From NCBI RefSeq assembly GCF_027912495.1, contig NZ_CP115463.1, positions 3,298,501-3,362,500 on the forward strand: DNA of 64,000 nucleotides, given 5' to 3'. This stretch comes from Caulobacter sp. NIBR1757. GTDB taxonomy: Bacteria; Pseudomonadota; Alphaproteobacteria; Caulobacterales; Caulobacteraceae. A model generated the notes under the pieces. The model had not been told where the DNA came from. It saw nothing but the letters and a program-made list of their open reading frames with translations, and ran no database searches. The first letter of the stretch is position 1. Every line of letters begins with the position of its first letter. Positions 56,218 through 64,000 of this stretch are shown piece by piece. The translations under genes were made by a program, and so were the position numbers.

Positions 56218-56502
56218 TCAGACCAATCCGTCGGGCGCGCGAGCGCCATGCACGATCCGCTCGATGATCACGCTCGACCCATCGACCCTGTACAGGATGA
56301 GATACGGCCGCTCGGAGAGGCAACGAATCCTTTGGCCGAACTCGGGCCTTAAGGTCCCGGCCTCCGGGTGCGCTATCAGCAGGTTCGTCCGCGCGACCAG
56401 CCTATCGACGATCCTGGCCGCTGTTCGAGGTGAATCCTGCGCAATCCAGTCGGCGATATCCCGCAGGTCATCCCAGGCGCGACGGGCAAACCGCAGCTTC
56501 AA
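56218..56502 (-). CDS. parE: ParE/RelE-family toxin
   Basis: 94 residues. 'MKLRFARRAWDDLRDIADWI' and 'TNLLIAHPEAGTLRPEFGQR' then 'RPYLILYRVDGSSVIIERIV' follow the ParE/RelE fold. The conserved Arg and Tyr of the 'YLILYRV' strand are present. ParE toxins inhibit gyrase, whereas RelE types cut mRNA; the sequence favours ParE. Its ATG overlaps the antitoxin stop by 4 nt. Confidence 0.92.
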   Translation of the reverse strand: MKLRFARRAWDDLRDIADWIAQDSPRTAARIVDRLVARTNLLIAHPEAGTLRPEFGQRIRCLSERPYLILYRVDGSSVIIERIVHGARAPDGLV

Positions 56503-56774
56503 TCTTCGGCCACGCCGTAGCGGCTTCGAAGATCAGCGAAGACCGTCTCCGCATCGACGTAGTCATCGGAGGTGATCGAAGCCTCGATTGATCGCCGGAT
56601 CGCCTCAACGTCGTCGCGAGTGTTGAATTCGAGCTGATCGGCAAAGGCGCTGGCCGCGACGAACACGGCTTCCGAGACAGACTCGAACTTGCCGCTCTCG
56701 ACGTGCGCCTGCAGCCGGCCGGTCAGTCCCGGCGGCAGAACCCGCAGCGCCTCAGGCTTCACTGGCTTGTTCAT
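56499..56774 (-). CDS. parD: ParD-like antitoxin
   Basis: 91 residues. The N-terminal part ('LPPGLTGRLQAHVESGKFES' and 'VSEAVFVAASAFADQLE') is a ribbon-helix-helix-like segment. The C-terminal half is acidic ('DYVDAETVFADLRSRYGVAED') and would neutralise the toxin. It is first in the operon, as usual for antitoxins. Confidence 0.88.
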   Translation of the reverse strand: MNKPVKPEALRVLPPGLTGRLQAHVESGKFESVSEAVFVAASAFADQLEFNTRDDVEAIRRSIEASITSDDYVDAETVFADLRSRYGVAED

Positions 56775-56813
56775 AGACCGAGCCTAACACCGCGATTGAA
56801 AGTCGGCGAGACC

Positions 56814-59800
56814 CTACGCCGCCGCCCGCTTCTCCCACTGCGCCCACAGCGCCGCTTCCTCGCGCTGGGCGACCTTGACGCTGGCGTCCTTCACATGGCC
56901 GAAGCCGCGGATCTTGTCCGGGATCGAGGCGATGCGGGCGGCGAGCGACAGGTGGTCGGCGTCGAGGCCGGCCAGCAGGCGGTCGAGGCCCGCTTCATAG
57001 GAGGCAATCAGGCCACGCTCCATTCGCCGCTCCTCGGTCTTGCCGAAGATGTCCAGGGCGCCGCCGCGCAGGCCCTTCATCTTCGTCAGGATCGGGAACA
57101 GCACCGTCAGCACCCAGCCGCCCAGCGCGATCTTCTGCGGCTTGCCGTCCGGGCCCTTCGGCGCGATCAGCGGCGGCGACATCCAGACCTTGGCCTTGCC
57201 GCCCTTGAACACGCCGGCCAGCTCCTTGGCGAAGCGGCCGTCGGTGTAGAGGCGGGCGACCTCGTACTCGTCCTTGTAGGCCATCAGCTTGTAGAGGTTG
57301 ACCGCCACGGCCCGGGTCAGGGCCTCGCCGCCGTTCAGTGCGGTCTCGGCCGCCTTCACCTGCGCCACGCGCTTGGCATAGCGGTCGGCGTAGGCCTGGT
57401 TCTGGTAGCCGACCAGCTCGGCCGTGCGGTGGGCGATCAGCTCGTCCAGCGGCATGGTCTCGGGCGTCGGGGTGACGTCTTCCGGCAGGCCCTTGAAGGC
57501 CTCGTCCACGGCGGCTTTGCGGCCGACCTCGAAGGCCTGCATGTTGGCCTCGGCGTCGACGCCGTTCAGCTTGATGGCGCGGTACATGGCGCGGCTTGAG
57601 ACCGGGATCACGCCCTTCTGCCACGCAAAGCCCAGCATGATCATGTTGGCGTAGATCTCGTCGCCCAGCTTGTGCAGCGACAGGGCCTGCGACGGACAGG
57701 CCTGGTAGTCCTTCGTCGCGCCCTTGATGCGGCGGGCCATGCCGGCGGTGTCGTAGCGGACGTCGCGGTTGGTCACGAAGTCGGCGGTCGGCGAGAAGTC
57801 GGCGTTGCCGAAGGCGACGGTCTTCTGCTTCGAGAACAGGGCCAGGGCTTCAGGGGAAGCGGCGACCAGCAGGTCGCAGGCGATCAGCACATCGGCGCTG
57901 GCGGCCGGCACGCGGCCGCCGACGATGGTGGTCTCGGTCTCGCCGATCTTCACATGGCTGAACACCGAGCCGCCCTTCTGAGCGAGACCGGTCATGTCCA
58001 CGACGCTGGCGCTGCGGCCGTCGACGTGGGCGGCCATGGCCAGGATCGAGGCGACCGTGGTCACCCCGGTGCCGCCGATGCCGGTGAACAGGATGCGGCG
58101 CACGCCGTCGACGGGCTCGAACTCCGGCAAGGGCGTGGAGTCGGCGGTGAGGGCGGGCATTTTCTTGCCCTGCGGGTTCTCGGCCCCCTCGAGGGTGATG
58201 AAGCTCGGGCAGAAGCCGTCGACGCAGCTGTAGTCCTGGTTGCAGGTCGACTGGTTGATCGCCCGCTTGCGGCCGAACTCGGTGTTCTTGGGCTCGACCG
58301 AGACGCAGTTGGACTTCTTGGAGCAGTCGCCGCAGCCCTCGCAGACCAGCGGATTGATGAACACCCGGGTCGTGGCCTTGGGCATCAGGCCGCGCTTGCG
58401 GCGGCGGCGCTTTTCGGTGGCGCAGGTCTGATCGTAGAGCAGGACGGTGACGCCGGGCGTCTCCCGCAACTCTTCCTGGACCTTGTTCAGCTCCTTGCGC
58501 GGGAAGATCTGGACATTGGGAGCGAGGTCGGTGACGCCCTCGTAGCGTTCCATCTCATCGACGACGATGACGGTCCTGGTCACCCCCTCGGCCGCCAGCT
58601 GGCGGGTGATCTGGGCCGGGGTGAAGCCGCTTTCGGCGGTCTGGCCGCCGGTCATGGCCACGGCGTCATTGAACAGCAGCTTGTAGGTGATGTTGGCCTT
58701 GGCCGCGATCGCCCCCCGGATCGCCAGCGAACCGCTGTGGTTGTAGGTGCCGTCGCCGAGGTTCTGGAAGACGTGCTTTTCGGTGGTGAAGGGTGAAGCC
58801 CCCACCCAGGTCAGCCCCTCGCCGCCCATGTGGGTGTTGAGGTCGGTCATCGGGTCGTTGAAGCCGGCCATGTAGTGACAGCCGATGCCGGCCAGCGCCC
58901 GGCTGCCGTCCGGCACCCGGGTCGAGGTGTTGTGCGGACAGCCCGAGCAGAAGAAGGGCTTGCGCTGTTGGTCGGACGCCAGGCTGATGGCGGCGACGCC
59001 AGCGGCGGACACGCGGTCGAGGTAGGCGGACGCGCGCTCACGGGCCGGCCCGGCCGGCAGGCGGCTGTAGAGGTCGAGCGCGATGGCGGCCACGGTCAGG
59101 CTGCCGGTGTCCTCCATCAGCCGGTCGCCCTGTTCGTTGAACTTGCCGACGATGGTCGGGCGGGCGTGGGCGGGCAGGTCGTAGAGAGCGGCGCGGGCCT
59201 GGGGCTCGATCAGGGCGCGCTTGTGCTCGATGACCATCAGGGTCTCGAGGCCAGCCGCGAAGGCGCGCAGGCCCTGCGGCTCCAGCGGCCAGGGCATACC
59301 GACCTTGTAGATGGAGATACCCATGGCGGCGGCTTCATCGAGGGTGATGTTCATCGCCTGGAAGGCTTCCAGCACATCCTTGTAGGCCTGGCCCTGGCAG
59401 ACGATGCCGAGGCGCGGCTGGCGAGCGGCCAGCACGACCTTGTCGATGTTGTTGGCCCGGGCGAAGGCCAGGGCCGCCGGAATCTTGTGATTGCGGAGAC
59501 GGGTCTCCTTCTCCAGCGGCTGGTCCTTGGTGCGGATGTGCAGGCCGCCGGGAGGCATGGGGAATTCGGGGATGACGTGGTGGTGGCGGTCCAGCGACAC
59601 GTCGATGGTGACGCCGCTGTCCATGGTGTCGGCCAGGGCGATCATGCCGACCCACAGGCCGCTGAAGCGCGACATCGAGATGCCGAGCAGGCCGTAGTCC
59701 AGCACCTCCTGCACATCGGCCGGCGACAGCACCGGCATCTCGAAGTCCTGGAAGGCGAACTCCGACTGGCTGGGCAGGGTCGAGGATTTGCAATTGTGGT

Positions 59801-60239
59801 CGTCGCCGGCGATGGCCAGGACGCCGCCCTTGGGCATGACGCCGGCGAAGTTGGCGTGCTTGAAGACATCGCCCGTCCGGTCGACGCCCGGCGCCTTGCC
59901 GTACCACAGGCCGTAGACGCCATCGAACCTGGCGCCGGGGAACAGATTCGCTTGTTGACTGCCCCAGACGGCGGTCGCCGCGAGGTCCTCGTTGAGGCCT
60001 TCCTGGAAGACGACTTCGTGCGCCGTGAGCAGCTTGCGCGACCGGGCCGCCTGCTGGTCGAGCCCGCCGAGCGGGCTGCCGCGATAGCCGGAAACATAGC
60101 CCGCCGTGTTCAATCCATCGCGCACATCGAGGCGCCGGCGGTCGAGCATGACCCGGATCAGCGCCTGCACGCCGGTGATGAAGGCACGACCGTCTTCGAG
60201 GAGATATTTGTCGTCCAACGTCACTTCTGAGTGGCGCAT
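56814..60239 (-). CDS. Indolepyruvate:ferredoxin oxidoreductase, fused alpha/beta form
   Basis: 1141 residues. The N-terminal halves are the thiamine-diphosphate pyrimidine and PP domains ('GYRGSPLGGLDQQAARSRKL', 'GIGCHYMAGF', 'MGGEGLTWVGASPF'). A [4Fe-4S] segment follows ('NPLVCEGCGDCSKKSNC'), and the C-terminal part is the gamma-type domain ('LFTGIGGTGVTTVASILAM'). The enzyme decarboxylates indolepyruvate or related aryl-2-oxoacids to acyl-CoA, reducing ferredoxin. Aerobic alphaproteobacteria carry this fused form. It diverges from an Lrp/AsnC regulator across about 140 bp, the usual arrangement. Confidence 0.95.
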   Translation of the reverse strand: MRHSEVTLDDKYLLEDGRAFITGVQALIRVMLDRRRLDVRDGLNTAGYVSGYRGSPLGGLDQQAARSRKLLTAHEVVFQEGLNEDLAATAVWGSQQANLFPGARFDGVYGLWYGKAPGVDRTGDVFKHANFAGVMPKGGVLAIAGDDHNCKSSTLPSQSEFAFQDFEMPVLSPADVQEVLDYGLLGISMSRFSGLWVGMIALADTMDSGVTIDVSLDRHHHVIPEFPMPPGGLHIRTKDQPLEKETRLRNHKIPAALAFARANNIDKVVLAARQPRLGIVCQGQAYKDVLEAFQAMNITLDEAAAMGISIYKVGMPWPLEPQGLRAFAAGLETLMVIEHKRALIEPQARAALYDLPAHARPTIVGKFNEQGDRLMEDTGSLTVAAIALDLYSRLPAGPARERASAYLDRVSAAGVAAISLASDQQRKPFFCSGCPHNTSTRVPDGSRALAGIGCHYMAGFNDPMTDLNTHMGGEGLTWVGASPFTTEKHVFQNLGDGTYNHSGSLAIRGAIAAKANITYKLLFNDAVAMTGGQTAESGFTPAQITRQLAAEGVTRTVIVVDEMERYEGVTDLAPNVQIFPRKELNKVQEELRETPGVTVLLYDQTCATEKRRRRKRGLMPKATTRVFINPLVCEGCGDCSKKSNCVSVEPKNTEFGRKRAINQSTCNQDYSCVDGFCPSFITLEGAENPQGKKMPALTADSTPLPEFEPVDGVRRILFTGIGGTGVTTVASILAMAAHVDGRSASVVDMTGLAQKGGSVFSHVKIGETETTIVGGRVPAASADVLIACDLLVAASPEALALFSKQKTVAFGNADFSPTADFVTNRDVRYDTAGMARRIKGATKDYQACPSQALSLHKLGDEIYANMIMLGFAWQKGVIPVSSRAMYRAIKLNGVDAEANMQAFEVGRKAAVDEAFKGLPEDVTPTPETMPLDELIAHRTAELVGYQNQAYADRYAKRVAQVKAAETALNGGEALTRAVAVNLYKLMAYKDEYEVARLYTDGRFAKELAGVFKGGKAKVWMSPPLIAPKGPDGKPQKIALGGWVLTVLFPILTKMKGLRGGALDIFGKTEERRMERGLIASYEAGLDRLLAGLDADHLSLAARIASIPDKIRGFGHVKDASVKVAQREEAALWAQWEKRAAA

Positions 60240-60381
60240 TGAAAAATCTTTCCTGCGGGGAGGGCTAGTTCGCTTGCAAGATCATGTAAGTCCGGAGAAA
60301 ATGTTTGCCAAAGCCATGCCCGTACAGGGGCGTGAGTCGGCAAGAACGGGGCCGTTTTGGCCTTCCAGGGGGAACAATAGT

Positions 60382-60879
60382 TTGTCTGAGCCTCTCGACG
60401 CAGTTGACGCAAAGATTCTCGATCTCATCCAGCACGACGCCGGGCTGTCGGTGGCCGAGATCGCCGAGCGCGTCGGCCTGTCGTCGAGCCCCTGCTGGCG
60501 CCGCATCAAGCGCCTGGAGGACGCCGGCGTCATCCAGCGCCGGGTCACCATCCTCGACCGTGAACTGCTCGGCCTGGCCTTCGAGGTGTACTGCACCGTC
60601 AAGCTCTCCCTTCCGACTAAGGAAAACCTTGAACGCTTCGAAAGCTCCGTCCTGAAGTGGCCAGAAGTGGTGCAGTGCGCCACGGTGACCGGCGCGGCGG
60701 ACTACGAGATGCGGATTGTCACCCGCGACATGCACGCCTTCGACGACTTCCTGCGCGACAAGATCCTGTCGCTGGGCCTCGTTTCCAACATCGAGAGCCG
60801 CATCGTCATCCGCGGCGTCAAGAACAGCACCGCCGTGCCGCTGGGCCTTGTCAGCCCGTATGTGAGCCCGCACGGCTGA
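60382..60879 (+). CDS. Lrp/AsnC family transcriptional regulator
   Basis: TTG start at 60382 with AGGGGGA about 7 nt upstream; 165 residues. An in-frame ATG at 60301 would add a tail without family similarity. The HTH is 'LDAVDAKILDLIQHDAGLSV' through 'SSSPCWRRIKRLEDAGVI', and the RAM ligand domain follows ('VVQCATVTGAADYEMRIVTR'). Such proteins sense amino acids. Its divergent position points to the indolepyruvate oxidoreductase gene as target, with aromatic amino acids as likely signals (inference). Confidence 0.93.
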   Translation: MSEPLDAVDAKILDLIQHDAGLSVAEIAERVGLSSSPCWRRIKRLEDAGVIQRRVTILDRELLGLAFEVYCTVKLSLPTKENLERFESSVLKWPEVVQCATVTGAADYEMRIVTRDMHAFDDFLRDKILSLGLVSNIESRIVIRGVKNSTAVPLGLVSPYVSPHG

Positions 60880-60949
60880 CATTACCGATCGTTAGTTTGC
60901 CGAACGCCGATCCCTGACGCAGGCTCCGCCCAAACAAGGGGAGCTCGTC

Positions 60950-62251
60950 ATGATCCGCGCCGTCAGTCTGACCCTGGCCGCCGTCCTTTGCCTCGCCGCC
61001 AGCGCGCCGGAAAGTCGGCTTGAGCAGTTCTTCCGCCTGCGCAAGGAAGCCGGGGCCGCGGCCCAGGCCAATGACATCGCCAGGGCCGAGACCCTGCTGG
61101 AACAGGCCCTGGCCCTGTACCCGACCAGCCCGGGCGCTCTGATCCGCCTGGCCCGGGTCGAGATCGCCGCCGACAAGCCGGCCGAGGCCGTGGCCCATCT
61201 GGACGCCTACGCCCGGCTCGGCCTGACCTGGGACATCGCCGGCGACAAGGCGCTGTCCACCCTGGCCGCCCGCCCGGACTTCACCCCGGTCGCCGCCCGG
61301 CTGGCCGCCAACGCCGCCTCGGTCGGAACCCTGACCGTCGCCGCCGACATGCCGCGCACCGGACCTATCTTCGAGGGGCTGGTCTGGCGGGACGATCACT
61401 GGCTGGTCAGCAGCGTCAGCGAGAAGACCATCTACCGGATCGACCGAAACGGCGCCGCGACGGTGTTCCTGAAGGGCGACGCCGAGACGGGCGGCGTCTT
61501 CGGCATGGCCCTGGACGGCAAAGTGCTGTGGGCGGCCGAGGCGGCGGGTCCGGACATCCCCGGCTCCGGAGGCGCGGCCCGCACCGCCCTGCTCAGGATC
61601 GACGCCGCCACCGGCGCCCTCCTGGCCCGCTATCCGGTCGAGGGTGCGCCCGGTCCGGTGCAGCTGGGCGACGTCGTCGTGGCGCCGGACGGCACGGTCT
61701 ACGCCAGCGCCTCGGTCGGGGCGGCCATCTACCGGCTCAAGCCCGGCGCCCAGGCGCTGGAGGTAGCCCTGGCCAGCAACGAGATGGGCTCGCCGCAGGG
61801 CATGGTCGTCTGTCCCGGCGACGCCCTGCTGATCGCCGACTATTCCACGGGCCTGCATCGGCTGGACCTCAAGACCGGCCGGCTGGAGCCGGTCGGCGGC
61901 ATGCGGGTGGCCATGGCCGGGACCGACGGCCTGTTCTTCGCCGGCCATCGCTACGCCATGCGCGGCGCCAGGCCGCATCCGATGGCCGTGGTCGCCACCC
62001 AGAACGGCGTCTCGCCGGCCCGGGTGATTAGGTTGCGGATCAGCGCCGATTGCCGCCAGATCGAGAGCATGGCGGTGGTCGCCGCCAACCACCCGGCCCT
62101 CGACGACCTGACGCTCGGCGCCGCCATGCCGGCCGGGGTGGCGGTCATCGGCCGTGGCGGCTGGGCGGGCTATGGCGGCGACGGCAAGGCGCTGGCCGAC
62201 GCCAGGCCCGAGACCGGGCAGATCCTCACCTTCCCCTACCCCGACGATTGA
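60950..62251 (+). CDS. Secreted TPR and beta-propeller (SMP-30/NHL-like) protein
   Basis: 433 residues. The signal peptide is 'MIRAVSLTLAAVLCLAASA'. Residues 25-130 hold TPR-like helices ('NDIARAETLLEQALALYPTS', 'AVAHLDAYARLGLTWDIAG'). Then comes a six-bladed propeller with SMP-30-like blades ('WLVSSVSEKTIYRIDRNG', 'VVVAPDGTVYASASVGAAIY', 'LLIADYSTGLHRLDLKTGRL'). It could be a gluconolactonase-like enzyme or a binding protein. The usual metal ligands cannot be confirmed by eye. Confidence 0.8.
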   Translation: MIRAVSLTLAAVLCLAASAPESRLEQFFRLRKEAGAAAQANDIARAETLLEQALALYPTSPGALIRLARVEIAADKPAEAVAHLDAYARLGLTWDIAGDKALSTLAARPDFTPVAARLAANAASVGTLTVAADMPRTGPIFEGLVWRDDHWLVSSVSEKTIYRIDRNGAATVFLKGDAETGGVFGMALDGKVLWAAEAAGPDIPGSGGAARTALLRIDAATGALLARYPVEGAPGPVQLGDVVVAPDGTVYASASVGAAIYRLKPGAQALEVALASNEMGSPQGMVVCPGDALLIADYSTGLHRLDLKTGRLEPVGGMRVAMAGTDGLFFAGHRYAMRGARPHPMAVVATQNGVSPARVIRLRISADCRQIESMAVVAANHPALDDLTLGAAMPAGVAVIGRGGWAGYGGDGKALADARPETGQILTFPYPDD

Positions 62252-62293
62252 ACCGGGAAGGCTGCTAGGGGTTTCGACTGCAGGAGACACTCG

Positions 62294-62863
62294 ATGCTCA
62301 AGAACCTGCCGCCCATCCTCGGACACGCCCTGCAGGGGCTGCGGCCGGGCATGGAGAAGGTGCTCTATCACGACCCGGCCCTTGAGGCTGTCCCCGAGAC
62401 CCTGACCCTGGAGAGCGCCGCCTTCGACGCCCCCACCCTGCCCCAGCGGTTCACCGCCGACGGCAAGGGCCTGTCGCCGCCGTTTGCGTGGAAGGGCGTT
62501 CCGGCCGGGGCGATATCGCTCCTGCTGGTCATCGAGGACGCCGACAGCCCGACGCCCAACCCCCTGGTCCACGCCATCGTCTACGACCTGCCGCCGAGCG
62601 ATGATCTCCTCAAGGAAGGCGCCATCGGCCACCTCGACAAGGCCAACCCGGCGCACACCGGCCTCAACAGCTTCCTGGGCAGCAGCTACCTGCCGCCGGA
62701 CCCGCCGCCCGGGCACGGGCCGCACCGCTACGTGGCCCAGATCTACGCCCTCAATGCGCTGAGCAGCTTCAAGGGCGCGCCCGGGCGGCCGCAAGTGCGC
62801 GAGCTGCTCCACAAGCACGCCATCGCCCGGGGAATGATCTGCGCCACCTACGTGCGCCACTAA
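62294..62863 (+). CDS. YbhB/YbcL family (PEBP, Raf kinase inhibitor-like) protein
   Basis: 189 residues from ATG 62294, with CAGGAGA upstream. The PEBP fold is shown by 'LPQRFTADGKGLSPPFAWKG', 'SLLLVIEDADSPTPNPLVHA' (the anion-binding DPD-like loop reads DADSP), 'YLPPDPPPGHGPHRYVAQIY' and 'KHAIARGMICATYVR'. The function of bacterial members is unknown; a phosphate- or small-ligand-binding role is likely. It lies in line with its neighbours and may be cotranscribed with them. Confidence 0.93.
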   Translation: MLKNLPPILGHALQGLRPGMEKVLYHDPALEAVPETLTLESAAFDAPTLPQRFTADGKGLSPPFAWKGVPAGAISLLLVIEDADSPTPNPLVHAIVYDLPPSDDLLKEGAIGHLDKANPAHTGLNSFLGSSYLPPDPPPGHGPHRYVAQIYALNALSSFKGAPGRPQVRELLHKHAIARGMICATYVRH

Positions 62864-62924
62864 CCCGAAGGTTCGGGTTGCGCTGGACCGCCGGCTGGGC
62901 GAGGTGTTCGCCACGGAGGACATC

Positions 62925-63818
62925 ATGATCGAACTCGTCATCGACCAGCGGCGCAAGGATCTCGGCGGCTTCGAGGTGGGACGCGTCCTGCCCTATGCGC
63001 CGCACCGCATGGTCGGCCCCTTCATCTTCTTCGACCACATGGGGCCGGCGCAGTTTCAGCCCGGCTTTCCGCGCACCGTCGATGTGCGGCCCCACCCCCA
63101 CATTGGGCTTTCGACCCTCAGCTACCTGTTCGAGGGGGCCATGACCCACCGGGACAGCGTCGGCAGCGAGATCGTCATCCGCCCCGGCGAAGTGAACTGG
63201 ATGACCGCCGGCAGCGGCATCACCCATTCCGAACGCTTCGAGGACCTGCGCGCCGACGGCGGCCGGATGGACGGCATCCAGACCTGGCTGGCCCTGCCCA
63301 CCGAGTCCGAGGAAGTCGCCCCGGCCTTCAGCCACCACGAGGGCAATGACGAACTGCCTTTCTACGAAGCCGGCGGCCTGAGCGCCCGGCTGGTGGCCGG
63401 TAAGGCGTTCGGCGCCGAAGCCAAGGTGCCGGTCTTCTCCCCCCTGTTCTACGTCCACTGGGAGCTGGCCACCGGCGCCAAGGCCGCCCTGCCCGCCGAA
63501 TACCCCGAGCGCGCCGCCTACGTCGCCAAGGGCAGCGTCGAGATCGACGGCCGGACCATCCGGACCGGCCAGATGGCCGTCTTCCAGCCCGGCGAGACCA
63601 TCACCTTCACCGCCCTGGAACCCAGCACCGTCATGCTGCTCGGCGGCGAGCCGGTGGGTCCACGTTTCATCGACTGGAACTTCGTCTCCTCCAGCAAGGA
63701 GCGCATCGACCAGGCCAAGGCCGACTGGCGGGCCGGCCGCATGAAGCTGCCCGACCTCGACCACGACGAGTTCATCCCCCTGCCCGAGCCCAGCCCGCCG
63801 GCCAACCCGATGTCGTGA
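62925..63818 (+). CDS. Pirin family protein 2 (full-length bicupin)
   Basis: ATG 62925, with GGAGG 5 nt upstream; 297 residues, the size of human pirin-like members. 'MVGPFIFFDHMGPAQFQPG' and the metal motif 'VRPHPHIGLSTLSYLFEGAM', then 'WMTAGSGITHSERF', are diagnostic. The C-terminal cupin has 'SPLFYVHWELATGAKAALPA'. It is a second, distinct pirin in the window (the other is at 48038). The substrate is unknown. Confidence 0.94.
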   Translation: MIELVIDQRRKDLGGFEVGRVLPYAPHRMVGPFIFFDHMGPAQFQPGFPRTVDVRPHPHIGLSTLSYLFEGAMTHRDSVGSEIVIRPGEVNWMTAGSGITHSERFEDLRADGGRMDGIQTWLALPTESEEVAPAFSHHEGNDELPFYEAGGLSARLVAGKAFGAEAKVPVFSPLFYVHWELATGAKAALPAEYPERAAYVAKGSVEIDGRTIRTGQMAVFQPGETITFTALEPSTVMLLGGEPVGPRFIDWNFVSSSKERIDQAKADWRAGRMKLPDLDHDEFIPLPEPSPPANPMS

Positions 63819-63845
63819 TCGGATTCTGCCTTGCCAAGGTCTTAG

Positions 63846-63865
63846 TTGCGAGTAATTCTCAATTA
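63846..63865 (+). promoter_or_regulatory. Possible Fur box
   Basis: TTGCGAGTAATTCTCAATTA resembles the alphaproteobacterial iron-regulator consensus (GCGAAT-ATTCTCA-like, inverted around AATT). It lies 20 nt before the ATG at 63885. Confidence 0.45.
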
Positions 63866-63884
63866 CAGCAATTGGAGACAGGCC

Positions 63885-64000
63885 ATGGTGTTCCAGGCAA
63901 TCGGCGCGTGCGCCCTGATGCGGCTGATGCGGGCGGACCGGCGGGAGGTCGAATCCGACTGGCTGCTGTTTGGTCCCACCGACAGCGAGGTCGTCGAGAA
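63885..64000 (+). CDS. Partial gene cut by the right edge, unknown product
   Basis: ATG 63885, with GGAGACAGG-type purines upstream. Only 38 codons are visible, with 'MVFQAIGACALMRLMRADRR' followed by 'ESDWLLFGPTDSEVVE'. I recognise no family. The Fur-box-like site suggests an iron-regulated gene. Confidence 0.5.
   Translation, partial: MVFQAIGACALMRLMRADRREVESDWLLFGPTDSEVVE

Overview
The window is a high-G+C alphaproteobacterial chromosome segment. The concentration of large TonB-dependent receptors (TBDRs), the TPR-sulfotransferases, the pirins and the housekeeping genes together suggest Caulobacterales (Caulobacter or Phenylobacterium-like); the genus is an inference. Genes are dense on both strands. 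There is no prophage, insertion sequence, CRISPR array or rRNA operon. Most long open frames opposite the receptor genes are antisense shadows produced by the G+C bias.

Layout. 1-5.3 kb: a hybrid sensor kinase running off the left edge, a GH25 lysozyme, tRNA-Gln and tRNA-Pro, and the signal peptide peptidase SppA. 5.4-22.2 kb: a nutrient (probably peptide) uptake region with two TBDRs, a secreted S9 peptidase, two TPR-sulfotransferases, an Opp/Dpp-type binding protein and two permeases (no ATPases here), and a small phosphatase-like protein. 22.2-31.9 kb: an ATP-grasp-like protein coupled to a metallo-beta-lactamase-fold hydrolase, a 200-bp palindromic element, an acyl-CoA ligase fused to a membrane/DUF1499 domain, an aspartyl protease-PDZ pair, an APH-like/P-loop kinase fusion and a TetR regulator. 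32-36.6 kb: pdxH, a J-domain protein, aroC, an AbrB/VapC toxin-antitoxin pair and an FAD oxidoreductase. 36.6-41.4 kb: a glycosyltransferase / asparagine synthetase-like / PQQ-dehydrogenase-like operon, tRNA-Met, a MazF/PemK-like toxin and a strong small-RNA candidate. 41.4-54.9 kb: a CBS/degenerate-kinase/receiver protein, a third TBDR, queE-queD, a receiver protein, a pirin, a frameshifted WYL regulator divergent from a NIPSNAP-type gene, a fourth TBDR bracketed by exact inverted repeats, and a trxC-like thioredoxin. 54.9-64 kb: an APC permease, a ParDE pair, a fused indolepyruvate:ferredoxin oxidoreductase divergent from an Lrp regulator, a TPR/beta-propeller protein, a PEBP protein, a second pirin, and a gene running off the right edge behind a possible Fur box.

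Most unusual items: (i) a roughly 85-nt candidate sRNA at 41.34 kb with a consensus promoter, four successive tetraloop hairpins and an intrinsic terminator; (ii) a dispersed non-coding element built on a 20-bp perfect palindrome (three copies, two of which share a second block in the same orientation); (iii) the acyl-CoA ligase-DUF1499 fusion; (iv) the pseudokinase-like CBS-HK-REC protein; (v) the TBDR / S9 peptidase / TPR-sulfotransferase / Opp neighbourhood. All functions are read from sequence motifs and remembered family knowledge; no database search was possible.
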